A DNA stretch of 64,000 bases. Source: Chitinophaga deserti (GTDB lineage: Bacteria; Bacteroidota; Bacteroidia; Chitinophagales; Chitinophagaceae). The DNA lies in the NCBI RefSeq assembly GCF_003149455.1, contig NZ_QFFK01000011.1, forward strand, positions 1 to 64,000, in the 5' to 3' direction. A program made the position numbers and the translations under genes. Shown here piece by piece: positions 1 to 7,911 of this stretch. The notes below the pieces were generated by a model. The model did not search any database. It was given only the letters and a program-made list of their open reading frames with translations, and had not been told where the DNA came from. The number at the start of each line of letters is the position of its first letter. The stretch's first letter is position 1.

Positions 1-587
1 TATCGCTATGCGCTCTGAATCTGAATATTGGCTTTTTCTGCCCTGCGTCTTCTTCATAAAGGAAATTTAATTTAAACGTTATTAAATCCCTAAACTGTAA
101 AGCCAATTTTGAAATAAGACAGGAATCGAAGTTTAAAGTTGCCCGAACAGCCATTTCCATGCTATCGCTTCAGCAGGATTTGACATAAAGGGCGTTAAGC
201 CATATCATGACCAGGGCAGGTATACAAAAGCACCACTACTTCAGGGTTACTCCGTAGTTACTTCACGTTTACTTCAGGGTTACTCCACAGTTACTTCAGG
301 GATACTGTACAGGTAATGTACCTTTTCGGCATTTGCAAGTTTTTAGAAAAACGAAAACCAGCCACAGTAGCTGGTTGCGACAGAAAACTTCGAAATTATA
401 CACGGAAAATGGTACACTCCCGACAAAAAACCGGCAAAAAGTGGGACACGGGAACACTTAGAAAAGTACTAAACACCTCTCAAACAACAAATTATGCAAT
501 AAATGATGGTGGAAAAAGAGAGTAGAATAAAATGGTAATATAGTATCATAGTGAAGTAGACAGCCGTAGGATTCCTGTAAAATGAAT
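1..587. other. Left flank without a recognisable gene
   Basis: No convincing coding sequence is present before the stop of ispE at 588. The only long open frame (316-525, plus) begins inside the repeat array at 238-314, is Lys/Arg/Thr rich and matches no family I recognise, so it is not called. The stretch is AT-rich, and the 11-bp array is its only clear structure. I see no obvious intrinsic terminator for ispE here. Confidence 0.6.
238..314. repeat. 11-bp tandem array, seven units
   Basis: Seven consecutive 11-bp units start at 238, 249, 260, 271, 282, 293 and 304. Typical units are ACTTCAGGGTT and ACTCCGTAGTT. All begin with ACT and most end in TT, while the middle varies. The array is intergenic, downstream of ispE. 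Its period equals that of the arrays at 48900-48954 and 62116-62311, although the unit sequences differ. Confidence 0.8.
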
Positions 588-1394
588 TTACCCCCTGAAC
601 ACCGCGTACCCTTCCTGCCATTTAAGATCCGGTACTTGCCCCGCCTCAAAGATCCCGAATACCGCGGAACCACTCCCGCTCATACTGGCATAAACTGCCC
701 CTGCATCATACAGCCTGTCGCGTATCGCAGCAATCTCCGAATGTTTCGTAAAGACGGGCGTCTCAAAATCATTCTTCAATCTCCCTTTCCAGCTTTTTAC
801 ATCCTTCCAGTTGATCTCACTCAACGGTACTTCCGGACTACCGGGCTGCAGCTGGCTAAACGCCCATCCCGTGTTCACATGAATCCCGGGATGCACGAGC
901 AATATCTCATAGCCGGATAAATCTACCGTAAAAGGCTCCAGTATCTCCCCGCGGCCTTTGGCCAGGCTCACGCGGTTCTGAATGAAAAAGGGGCAATCAC
1001 TCCCCAGCTGCGCCGCATATGCTTCCAGCCGGGCATCGGTAAGCCCCAGGTTGTATTTTGTATTGAGCAGTTTCAGGGCAAACGCACCGTCGGAGGAACC
1101 TCCGCCCAGTCCGGCCCCGGTAGGGATCACTTTATGTAAATGCAGCTGTACTGCCGGCAATTCCGGGAAGTCCTGTTTCAGCAACAGGTAAGCCCGCATG
1201 CATAAATTATCGGCAGCATCGCCGGGGATGCTGATACCAGACTGGCTAAACGCAGTTTCCTTTGAAGTTATTACCTCCAGCGCATCGCGAACGGGCAGTG
1301 GGTAGAATACGGTTTCCAGGTCATGAAAACCATCGTCCCGCTTACGCAGGATGTGCAGGCCCAGGTTAATTTTGCAGTTGGGAAAAACGATCAC
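588..1394 (-). CDS. ispE: 4-diphosphocytidyl-2-C-methyl-D-erythritol kinase
   Basis: IspE phosphorylates the 2-hydroxyl of CDP-methylerythritol in the cytoplasmic MEP pathway to isoprenoids. The 268-residue protein has the GHMP-kinase signatures in order: PNCKINLGLH at the N-terminus with Lys8, the glycine-rich ATP loop GAGLGGGSSDG around residues 93-103, a GSDCPFF segment with Asp133, and the C-terminal SGSGSAVFGIF motif. The length is slightly short for the family but complete. It starts 6 bp after the stop of the upstream bifunctional-nuclease gene, so the two are probably cotranscribed. Confidence 0.96.
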   Translation of the reverse strand: MIVFPNCKINLGLHILRKRDDGFHDLETVFYPLPVRDALEVITSKETAFSQSGISIPGDAADNLCMRAYLLLKQDFPELPAVQLHLHKVIPTGAGLGGGSSDGAFALKLLNTKYNLGLTDARLEAYAAQLGSDCPFFIQNRVSLAKGRGEILEPFTVDLSGYEILLVHPGIHVNTGWAFSQLQPGSPEVPLSEINWKDVKSWKGRLKNDFETPVFTKHSEIAAIRDRLYDAGAVYASMSGSGSAVFGIFEAGQVPDLKWQEGYAVFRG

Positions 1395-1400
1395 GTCCGG

Positions 1401-2003
1401 TTATTTGCTTTTACGGCTGTTGATCTCATCGCGGATGGCAATGGCACGGATATAGTCTTCCTGCTCCAGCACCTCCTGCAGGAGCGTGTTCAGCTCATCG
1501 ATGTTGAGGGCTTTCAGGTCGTCTTCCACACCTTTCTCATGTTCTGAAATGGAGGGAGTGCCTGCCGCCTTGGTGGTTTTCTTACCAGCGGGATCGTCCA
1601 GCAGGATGCCGGCACTGTTGAGGATGTTCTCGTATGTGTAGATGGGGCATCCGAACCGTACGGCAAGTGCCAGGGCATCGGATGTACGCGAATCTATTTC
1701 TATGGTATCGTCGTTATTGGAGCAAACCAGTTTGGAATAGAAGATACCTTCCTGCAGGTTGCTGATCACCACTTCATGCAGCTCTATACTGAAGGCATTC
1801 ATGAAGTTCTTCATAAGATCGTGGGTTAACGGCCTACTCGGTTGCATCTTCTCCAGCGCTACCGCAATGGCTTGTGCTTCAAACCCGCCAATTACGATGG
1901 GAAGCCTTCTCAATCCATTGACTTCTCCAAGTACAACGGCATAAGAATGGGTTTGTGTAATACTGTGCGACAGTGCGACTATTTCCAATTCTATTTTTCT
2001 CAT
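1401..2003 (-). CDS. Bifunctional nuclease family protein (DUF151) with UVR-like tail
   Basis: The 200-residue protein belongs to the BFN/DUF151 family, named for plant and Mycobacterium homologues with DNase/RNase activity. The DUF151 core covers about residues 1-135 (VVLGEVNGLRRLPIVIGGFE and SDALALAVRFGCPIYT are recognisable). The C-terminal part, about 160-195, is a helical UVR-type motif (LNTLLQEVLEQEDYIRAI), as in UvrB/UvrC interaction helices. This core-plus-UVR layout is common in Bacteroidota. It is the first gene of a two-gene unit with ispE. Cytoplasmic; the physiological substrate is not known. Confidence 0.9.
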   Translation of the reverse strand: MRKIELEIVALSHSITQTHSYAVVLGEVNGLRRLPIVIGGFEAQAIAVALEKMQPSRPLTHDLMKNFMNAFSIELHEVVISNLQEGIFYSKLVCSNNDDTIEIDSRTSDALALAVRFGCPIYTYENILNSAGILLDDPAGKKTTKAAGTPSISEHEKGVEDDLKALNIDELNTLLQEVLEQEDYIRAIAIRDEINSRKSK

Positions 2004-2082
2004 ACGGTCATTATGCGTAAGCGCTCACAATTAAACGTGTATAAGACGTGAAGTTAGAAAAATATTCGATATAGAAAAAGGA

Positions 2083-2154
2083 TTGACTGCCGTAGTATGC
2101 GAAGGAAGCCGGTTTTATTTTCCGGGCATCGCCTCGCACACAGGCGGCAGTCAA
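2083..2154 (-). terminator. Nested palindrome, probable terminator of etfBA
   Basis: Outer arms TTGACTGCCG (2083-2092) and CGGCAGTCAA (2145-2154) are perfect complements. Inside them TGCGAAGG pairs imperfectly with CCTCGCA, and CCGG pairs with CCGG around an AT loop. Read on the minus strand, the structure follows the etfA stop at 2165 and is followed by a T-rich run (TCCTTTTT). At 72 nt it is longer than an ordinary terminator. Confidence 0.6.
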
Positions 2155-2164
2155 CAGATTATCA

Positions 2165-3136
2165 TTAATTTCCTTTATACTTCTTTACAGCTTCGGTCAG
2201 CTTAGGCACTACATCAAATGCATCGCCTACTATGCCATAGTCTGCCGCCTTAAAGAATGGCGCTTCAGGGTCTTTATTGATCACTACGATGGTCTTGCTG
2301 CCATTAACCCCTGCCAGGTGCTGTATGGCCCCGGAAATGCCGATGGCGATGTAGAGATTGGGGCGCACGGTGAAGCCTGTTTGTCCTACGTGCTCATGGT
2401 GCGGCCTCCAGCCGGAGTCTGCAACGGGACGGCTGCACGCAGTGGCAGCGCCCAGCGTATGTGCGAGATCTTCCACGATACCCCAATGCTCGGGGCCTTT
2501 GAGGCCACGCCCGCCACTTACCACGATCTCTGCTTCCGTTAAAGGCACCTCGCCGCTAACGGTCTCCACTTTCAGGGATTTAATACGGAAATCGGCGTCT
2601 GTCAGTCCGGCTGCGAAAGCCTCTACAGCAGCGCTCCCTTCTCCGGGAGCGAGCGAGAAGGAGTTGGGCATTACGGATACGATCTTCTTATCGGTGCCGA
2701 TGCTTACGTTGGCGAAAGCCTTACCGGAAAACACGTTCTTCTTCACTACAAATCCTGCGGCGGTATCCGGCAGTCCGATAGCGCCTGCCACGAATCCGGC
2801 TTTCAGTTTGGCGGAAAGCTGCGGGGCAATGGAGCGCCCGGCGAAGTTGTGGGAGAATACGATTACGGAAGCGTTCTCTTTCGCTACTGCTTCGGCAATA
2901 AGCTTTGTGGCAGCGCCTGCTTCCGGCTCATTGAGCCTTGCATCGGCCACATGGAGTACTTTGGATGCGCCGTATTGCCCCAGGGCGGAAAGCTCTGCAG
3001 CGTCTATCTCACCAACGGCTATGGCGATGGCGGGCACGCCCAGCTGCTGTGCTACTTTGGAGCCGTATTGTACAGCTTCGAGTGCTGACTTCTTAACTTT
3101 TCCCTGGAACTGATCGGCAAATATGATGACTGACAT
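2165..3136 (-). CDS. etfA: Electron transfer flavoprotein, alpha subunit
   Basis: EtfA holds the FAD of the ETF heterodimer, which carries electrons from acyl-CoA and other flavoprotein dehydrogenases to the quinone pool. The 323-residue protein has the usual N-terminal Rossmann-like half and a C-terminal FAD domain with VSGGRGLKGPEHWGIVEDLA, the CSRPVADSGW segment, the GQTGFTVRPNLYIAIGISGA stretch and the closing NKDPEAPFFKAADYGIVGD. These are the standard family signatures and the length is full. It follows etfB by 51 bp and is last in the unit; a structured terminator follows at 2083-2154. Confidence 0.97.
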   Translation of the reverse strand: MSVIIFADQFQGKVKKSALEAVQYGSKVAQQLGVPAIAIAVGEIDAAELSALGQYGASKVLHVADARLNEPEAGAATKLIAEAVAKENASVIVFSHNFAGRSIAPQLSAKLKAGFVAGAIGLPDTAAGFVVKKNVFSGKAFANVSIGTDKKIVSVMPNSFSLAPGEGSAAVEAFAAGLTDADFRIKSLKVETVSGEVPLTEAEIVVSGGRGLKGPEHWGIVEDLAHTLGAATACSRPVADSGWRPHHEHVGQTGFTVRPNLYIAIGISGAIQHLAGVNGSKTIVVINKDPEAPFFKAADYGIVGDAFDVVPKLTEAVKKYKGN

Positions 3137-3187
3137 TTTCTTCTTTTTTAATGAATTTGAAATGATGGAATAGGGGAGCGGTGTGGT

Positions 3188-3928
3188 TTAGAATACCTTG
3201 GCTTCTTCATGCAGCAGGCGGGCAAGTTCTTCCACCTGGTCGGCCGCAATCATTTTCACGCCTGCTTTGGCAGGGGGCAGCTCAAAGGAAACCACGCTGG
3301 TAAGGTGCTCTGCCGCTACGGGCTCCACCACTTTCAGGGGCTTTGTACGTGCCGCCATGATGCCGCGCATATTGGGGATGCGGGCTTCAGCCATGCCTTT
3401 CTGGGCACTCAGTGCCAGGGGCAGGCTCACTTCCACCGTTTCCTCACCACCTTCGATCTCACGCACCAGCGTGGCGGTAGTGCCGTTTACGTCCAGCTTG
3501 CTGGCGATAGACACGAAGGGAAGCCCCAGCAGCTCCGCTACCATGCCGCCTACAGACGAGCCGTTATAATCAATCGTTTCCTTACCGGTAAAAATCAGGT
3601 CGTATTGCTCCTGTTTCGCCACCGCAGCTATCTGGGAGGCAATGTAAAAACTATCGTGGCTGTCGGCATTCACCCGGAACGCTTCGTCACCGCCCAGTGC
3701 AAGCGCCTTGCGGATAACGGCCTCCGTATCGGCACCGCCTACAGTAATCAGGTGAACCGTTGCGCCCTGCGTTTCCTTCAGTTCCAACGCTCTTACCAGT
3801 GCATACCACTCATCGTACGGGTTGATGATGAACTGCACTCCCGCCTCACTGAATTTCGTGTTGTTGTCCGTGAAAGCTATTTTTGCAGTTGTGTCTGGCG
3901 TTTTACTGATACATACTAAGATCTTCAT
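3188..3928 (-). CDS. etfB: Electron transfer flavoprotein, beta subunit
   Basis: EtfB is the partner of EtfA; it binds AMP and docks to the dehydrogenases. The frame stays open to 4213, but the protein proper begins at the ATG at 3928 with MKILVCISKTPDTTAKIAF, the family's normal N-terminus, giving 246 residues. Residues upstream of that ATG do not resemble ETF and would overlap the divergent TPR gene. The ETF-beta signature VREIEGGEETVEVSLPLAL, followed by IPNMRGIMAARTKPL, is present. The enzyme is cytoplasmic. No acyl-CoA dehydrogenase gene is nearby, so its donor is encoded elsewhere. Confidence 0.96.
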   Translation of the reverse strand: MKILVCISKTPDTTAKIAFTDNNTKFSEAGVQFIINPYDEWYALVRALELKETQGATVHLITVGGADTEAVIRKALALGGDEAFRVNADSHDSFYIASQIAAVAKQEQYDLIFTGKETIDYNGSSVGGMVAELLGLPFVSIASKLDVNGTTATLVREIEGGEETVEVSLPLALSAQKGMAEARIPNMRGIMAARTKPLKVVEPVAAEHLTSVVSFELPPAKAGVKMIAADQVEELARLLHEEAKVF

Positions 3929-4042
3929 ATCCGTTTTTTCTGGTTTTGGTGAAAAATGCAGTATGTACAAATATATGGGATTTAGGGTTTCAGCCATCAG
4001 CCACGGCATCAGCTTTAACATATTGAAAAGATATCCGTCAGC

Positions 4043-4348
4043 ATGGACAGAATAGAACAAATAAAAGCATTTCTCCAGAGTTCCCCGGGCGACAGCTTCC
4101 TCAGGCACGCACTGGGACTGGAATACGTGAAGCGCGACAATGATCAGGCAGCCCGGGAAGCCTTCGAACAGCTGCTCGCCGCCGACCCCAATTATGTTGG
4201 CTCTTATTACCACCTCGGGAAAACACTGGAGCGCCTAGGCGAACGCGACGCCGCGGCCGCCACATACGAGAAAGGAATGGAAATAGCCCGCCAGCAGCGG
4301 GATATGCACGCTTATAATGAACTGCAGGCCGCTCATGAAGACATTTAA
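4043..4348 (+). CDS. Small TPR-repeat protein
   Basis: A 101-residue helical protein made of two to three tetratricopeptide repeats; the second is clear in GSYYHLGKTLERLGERDAAA. There is no signal peptide or membrane segment, so it is probably a cytoplasmic protein-binding adaptor of unknown partner. Its 3' end overlaps the chosen start of tilS at 4335 by 14 bp, which suggests translational coupling. It is divergent from etfB with about 114 bp between the starts. Confidence 0.8.
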   Translation: MDRIEQIKAFLQSSPGDSFLRHALGLEYVKRDNDQAAREAFEQLLAADPNYVGSYYHLGKTLERLGERDAAAATYEKGMEIARQQRDMHAYNELQAAHEDI

Positions 4349-5702
4349 CCCTTTCGACCCCGAAAGCTTCCGCACCGCCCTGCGCGCTTATATCCATGAG
4401 GAACAACTCCTGCCTCCCGGCGCATCGGTACTGGTGGCAGTCAGCGGCGGGCTCGACTCCGTTGCCCTCGCACATATGCTCATTACTTCCGGCATCCCGG
4501 TGGAGATTGCCCATTGCAACTTCAGGCTGAGGGGAGAAGAATCGGAACGCGACGAGGCTTTCATCCGTAAACTGGCAGCACAACACAACGTCCCTTTCCA
4601 TATCACCCATTTCGACACCAACGCGTATGCGAAGGAGATGAAGCTGTCCATCCAGGAAGCAGCCCGCCAACTGCGCTACGCCTGGCTCGAAGCTACAAGG
4701 CTCGAAAAAGGGCTGACCGCACTCGCTACCGCGCATCATATGCAGGACAGCGTTGAAACCCTCTGGATGAACCTTTCCAAAGGCACGGGCATAGCCGGAC
4801 TGCATGGCATCCTGCCCAGGCAGGGCGCACTCATCCGCCCGCTGCTGTTTGCTACCCGGGAAGATATTGCAGCATATGCCGCCGCGGAGCAGCTCCCTTT
4901 TGTGGAAGACAGCTCCAACACCTCCGATAAATACACCCGCAATTACCTCCGCCATCACGTATTGCCTTCCCTGCGGGAAACGTATCCCGATGTGGTGCGG
5001 CAAACCGGCGCATCCATAGAAAGGTTCCGCGAAGTGGAAATGATCTACAACGAAGCGCTGGAGGGCTACCGCCAGAAATTACTGGTACAGAAAGGAGCCG
5101 AGTACTTCATCCCCGTTGTGCGTTTCAGTCAGGTGCAGCCACTGGCCACTATTGCTTATGAGCTGCTGAAACCTTTCGGCTGCAACACACATCAGGCGGC
5201 ACAGGTGACCGACCTGCTGCAGGCAGGGCCGGGCAAGTTTGTAAACACCGCCACACACCGGATTGTGAGAGACAGGAAATGGCTCATCATCACCCCGCTG
5301 GAAAAGGAATCATCCGCACACTTTCTCATTGAAGAAGGCCAGCGCACGCTGGATATACCGGGTTATGCTATTACCATCCGTGAAGTAAAGCACGAAGGCG
5401 GCGCCATACCAGCAGATGCAAATGTGGCATACATCAATGCGGCGGAAGTAACGTATCCGCTGATGGTGCGTAAATGGAAGGTGGGTGACTACTGTTATCC
5501 GCTTGGCCTCAATAAAAAGAAGAAGCTCAGCCGCCTTTTCATTGACCAGAAGCTATCGCTGCCGGCAAAGGAAAAGATGTGGGTACTGGAATCGGGCAAA
5601 AGAATTGCCTGGGTAATGGGCATGCGCCTCGATCACCGTTTCCGGGTTACGGAGCATACGGATAAAATGCTGGTCATTAAAATGGAAGAAACGCCCTCCT
5701 GA
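4335..5702 (+). CDS. tilS: tRNA(Ile)-lysidine synthase
   Basis: TilS ligates lysine to C34 of tRNA-Ile(CAU), making lysidine and switching the tRNA from Met to Ile decoding. The PP-loop SGGLDS lies at residues 37-42 of the protein started at 4335 (MKTFNPFDP). The N-terminal ATPase domain continues through CNFRLRGEESERDE and ATAHHMQDSVETLWMNL. The C-terminal TilS domain (RKWKVGDYCYPLGLNKKKK) ends the 455-residue protein, the full two-domain form. An upstream ATG at 4317 would add six residues but lies deeper in the TPR gene. The stop abuts the stop of the convergent rhomboid gene with no spacer. Confidence 0.96.
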   Translation: MKTFNPFDPESFRTALRAYIHEEQLLPPGASVLVAVSGGLDSVALAHMLITSGIPVEIAHCNFRLRGEESERDEAFIRKLAAQHNVPFHITHFDTNAYAKEMKLSIQEAARQLRYAWLEATRLEKGLTALATAHHMQDSVETLWMNLSKGTGIAGLHGILPRQGALIRPLLFATREDIAAYAAAEQLPFVEDSSNTSDKYTRNYLRHHVLPSLRETYPDVVRQTGASIERFREVEMIYNEALEGYRQKLLVQKGAEYFIPVVRFSQVQPLATIAYELLKPFGCNTHQAAQVTDLLQAGPGKFVNTATHRIVRDRKWLIITPLEKESSAHFLIEEGQRTLDIPGYAITIREVKHEGGAIPADANVAYINAAEVTYPLMVRKWKVGDYCYPLGLNKKKKLSRLFIDQKLSLPAKEKMWVLESGKRIAWVMGMRLDHRFRVTEHTDKMLVIKMEETPS

Positions 5703-6305
5703 TTATGGGTTCAGGAGGCGGTTGAGGAAGAATGGCAGCACCTGCGGATTGATAACGATGGGAAAGATCAGACCCAGTAATGCACCATAGAAGTGGGCAG
5801 TATGATCGATCCCGTCTCCACCGCGGCGAGACATGTATACTGAATATATCAGGAACAGTACGGCGTACAGGATGAACCAGATGGGGATGATAAATACGTA
5901 AATGGTTTGCCAGGGCGCAAACAGCACACAGGAGAAAACCACGGCAGAAACTGCACCGGATGCCCCGATGGAAGACCAATGGGAATTGTTCTTATGCTTA
6001 AAGAAGTTGAACATATCCGGCAGCACCAGCCCCAGTACATACATCAGCGGATAATACCACTTGCTGCCCAGCATTACGGTAAAAAACTGCTCCACCGCAT
6101 CGCCCATAAAGAACAATGTGATCATGTTGAAGAACAGGTGAATGAAATCCCTGTGTACAAGTCCGGAAGTGAGGAAGCGGTAATATTCGTTGCTGCGGTG
6201 CATCTGGTAAGGCCAGAAACTCAACTTATCGATATCGCCCGGGCGGTTAAAAGCCGTGATGGAAACTAAGCAGGTAATGATAACTATTATAAGCGTGATA
6301 CTCAT
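5703..6305 (-). CDS. Rhomboid-family intramembrane serine protease
   Basis: A 200-residue polytopic inner-membrane protein with about six hydrophobic segments. Rhomboid hallmarks are visible: HLFFN (His56, Asn60) in the second helix, GASGAVSA with the probable catalytic Ser116, and HTAHFYGALLG with the probable catalytic His171. These enzymes cleave membrane proteins within the bilayer. It lacks extra soluble domains, so it is a minimal core rhomboid. The substrate is unknown. It reads convergently into tilS with 0 bp between the stop codons. Confidence 0.9.
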   Translation of the reverse strand: MSITLIIVIITCLVSITAFNRPGDIDKLSFWPYQMHRSNEYYRFLTSGLVHRDFIHLFFNMITLFFMGDAVEQFFTVMLGSKWYYPLMYVLGLVLPDMFNFFKHKNNSHWSSIGASGAVSAVVFSCVLFAPWQTIYVFIIPIWFILYAVLFLIYSVYMSRRGGDGIDHTAHFYGALLGLIFPIVINPQVLPFFLNRLLNP

Positions 6306-6336
6306 GGTTTGCGCGGTAATTAAGCTGTAAATATAA

Positions 6337-6822
6337 TCATTGATGGTGATACTTCTCGTTGTTCAGGACGGTGTAAGCCCTGTAGAGTTGTTCCGTCACG
6401 ATAAGACGGACGATCTGGTGGGGGAAGGTAAGGGCGGAAAGAGACATTTGTAAATTGGCGCGTTGCAGCACGGCACTATCTATCCCGAAAGCCCCGCCTA
6501 TCAATACGATCAGCTGACGGGTGCCGGCATTATCGCGCTGGCGGATGAAGTCGGCCATCTGCAATGTGGTCATTGTTTTACCGCGCTCATCGAGCGCCAG
6601 CAAATAATCCTGCGGCTGTAAAAGATCGAGAATGATTTTGCCTTCCTGCTTTTTTAATTCCGGGATGGAAAGACTGGCAGCTTGTTTTACCGTAGGGATA
6701 AGGCGGATATCGAAATCCGTATAGTGTTGTAATCTTTTCCGGAAAACCTTTATTCCTTCCTCAATCCATGCATCATTTTCTTTTCCAATACTCCAAAGCT
6801 GTATTTTCACGGGTTTCAGCAT
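6337..6822 (-). CDS. rlmH: 23S rRNA (pseudouridine1915-N3)-methyltransferase
   Basis: RlmH is a SPOUT methyltransferase that methylates pseudouridine 1915 in helix 69 of 23S rRNA on the assembled ribosome. The 161-residue protein shows the signatures LALDERGKTMTT, the knot-forming LIVLIGGAFGID, and the C-terminal LTFPHQIVRLIVTEQLYRAY ending in YHHQ. The length matches the family. It lies upstream of the rhomboid gene on the same strand, with a 31-bp gap. Confidence 0.97.
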   Translation of the reverse strand: MLKPVKIQLWSIGKENDAWIEEGIKVFRKRLQHYTDFDIRLIPTVKQAASLSIPELKKQEGKIILDLLQPQDYLLALDERGKTMTTLQMADFIRQRDNAGTRQLIVLIGGAFGIDSAVLQRANLQMSLSALTFPHQIVRLIVTEQLYRAYTVLNNEKYHHQ

Positions 6823-6883
6823 TTTGTTACTGCCGTCAAATGTAAATGTAAAATCCTATTGCTGAAAAAAAGAGGAGAAAGAT

Positions 6884-6913
6884 TTGCAGAAATGAAAAAA
6901 CTCCCTACATTTG
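6884..6913 (+). promoter_or_regulatory. Bacteroidota-type promoter of tRNA-Arg 1
   Basis: A -33 TTG at 6884-6886 and a -7 TACATTTG at 6906-6913 are 19 bp apart, matching the TTG / TAnnTTTG consensus of the phylum's primary sigma factor. The predicted start falls near 6920, about 18 nt before the mature tRNA. The promoter of the second tRNA-Arg at 18.3 kb has the same architecture. Confidence 0.8.
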
Positions 6914-6937
6914 CATCCCGTTCAACACGAATGGCAT

Positions 6938-7011
6938 GGCTCCGTAGCTCAATTGAATAGAGCATCTGACTACGGATCAGAAGGTTTCTGGTTTGAATCC
7001 AGACGGGGTCA
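6938..7011 (+). tRNA. tRNA-Arg (anticodon ACG), copy 1
   Basis: A 74-nt cloverleaf. The acceptor GGCTCCG pairs with CGGGGTC including G-U pairs, the D-arm contains GTAGCTCAATTGAATAGAGC, the anticodon stem TCTGA/TCAGA encloses the loop CTACGGA, and the T-arm carries GGTTTGAATCC. The anticodon ACG reads CGN arginine codons after A34 is deaminated to inosine. The 3' CCA is not encoded (discriminator A at 7011). A terminator follows at once. Confidence 0.95.
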
Positions 7012-7013
7012 CG

Positions 7014-7053
7014 AAAGAGGAAAATTGTTGTAAAACAGTTTTCCTCTTTTTTT
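7014..7053 (+). terminator. Intrinsic terminator of tRNA-Arg 1
   Basis: The hairpin AGAGGAAAA ... TTTTCCTCT followed by a run of T residues begins two bases after the tRNA. Confidence 0.85.
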
Positions 7054-7096
7054 ATTTGTACGCTATAAAACGAACACCGGTACCGGTAAGCGGTGG

Positions 7097-7306
7097 TTAA
7101 TGATGCGTTTGCGGATGCAGCAATTTGAACAGTTCCTTTTTCATCTCCTCTTCTGATATCCCGTTCATTGCCTGGGATTCCACTTCATACCATTTCTTCT
7201 TATTGCCTAATACACCAATAACATAGGTGTGACCCGCCTGCACTGGCTCGCCGGTTTCGGGGTGTTTTTTAGAGAGTGTTACCACTACATCTTTATATTT
7301 TGACAT
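7097..7306 (-). CDS. Hypothetical 69-residue protein
   Basis: A small, charged, cytoplasmic-looking protein without signal peptide or membrane helix. The N-terminal half suggests short beta strands (KDVVVTLSKKHPETGEP, HTYVIGVLG); the C-terminal half is a probable helix (SEEEMKKELFKLLHP). I do not recognise the family. It is isolated: the tRNA terminator precedes it on the other side and the Sus-locus terminator lies at 7348-7376. The clean frame and sensible composition favour a real gene. Confidence 0.55.
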   Translation of the reverse strand: MSKYKDVVVTLSKKHPETGEPVQAGHTYVIGVLGNKKKWYEVESQAMNGISEEEMKKELFKLLHPQTHH

Positions 7307-7347
7307 TTCAGTAAGTTAACTAAAATAGTTGGTAGTGCCTGAAAGAA

Positions 7348-7376
7348 AGAATCGCTCCGGCTATGGGAGCGATTCT
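7348..7376 (-). terminator. Terminator of the SusCD locus
   Basis: An 11-bp perfect stem, AGAATCGCTCC (7348-7358) with GGAGCGATTCT (7366-7376). On the minus strand it is followed by TTCTTTC, and it lies 40 bp past the stop of the last gene of the locus. Confidence 0.8.
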
Positions 7377-7415
7377 GCGGCATGGGAACCGTAATATATC
7401 AATCAGTGAACAGTA

Positions 7416-7886
7416 TCAGAATTTCAGGTTCAGCGTCCAGTTTTTCTGCTGCCCGTTTGCTGCCGTTACCGTATACGTCAGTGATTTGGAAGCATTCGCC
7501 GGATCACCGGGAGCAGGCGTACCATTCGTACCTTTCATAGTAGCAGCCGTGGATATATCGAAATACACCCAAAGCTTATTAATACTCACTTTCGCACGCT
7601 CTGCATCCGTAAAGGAACCATTGGCAGCTGGTACAGCCAGCGTAATACTGATCGTATTCGTTGCCGCATCCACCGTTTTGGAAGCTACCGTCAGCCGCTG
7701 GTAAGCCACAACGGGCTTGCCGTTGTAGATCTGACCACTTTCGTAACGGTGCTCCACGTACACGTTGTCGATTTCGCTTTTATCCCACAGCGGATAATCC
7801 GGCAGGTCTTTCTTCAGGCAGGAAGTAAACATAAAGAGTAGCATCACAAGGCATCCTGCAGGCCATTTAAATCGGTTATTATACAT
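7416..7886 (-). CDS. Small lipoprotein of the Sus locus
   Basis: A 156-residue predicted lipoprotein: a hydrophobic signal ends in the lipobox-like MFTSC, followed by KKDLPDYPLW. The mature part looks like a single beta-sandwich (repeated strands such as VVAYQRLTVASK and SLTYTVTAANGQQKNWTLNL), resembling the DUF5018-type lipoproteins often found after SusD. It lies 25 bp after the SusD stop and is the last gene of the locus. Its likely place is the outer surface as an accessory ligand-binding subunit. Ligand unknown; the family name is tentative. Confidence 0.75.
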   Translation of the reverse strand: MYNNRFKWPAGCLVMLLFMFTSCLKKDLPDYPLWDKSEIDNVYVEHRYESGQIYNGKPVVAYQRLTVASKTVDAATNTISITLAVPAANGSFTDAERAKVSINKLWVYFDISTAATMKGTNGTPAPGDPANASKSLTYTVTAANGQQKNWTLNLKF

Positions 7887-7911
7887 ACAATATCATTTTT
7901 CGTTATCAAGA

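Noticed and set aside
316..525. Plus-strand ORF of 69 codons near the left edge
   Set aside because: Starts at the edge of the 11-bp array, with no family match and a composition unlike the neighbouring genes.
3929..4213. N-terminal extension of etfB
   Set aside because: The extra 95 residues do not resemble ETF and overlap the divergent TPR gene; the ATG at 3928 gives the normal N-terminus.
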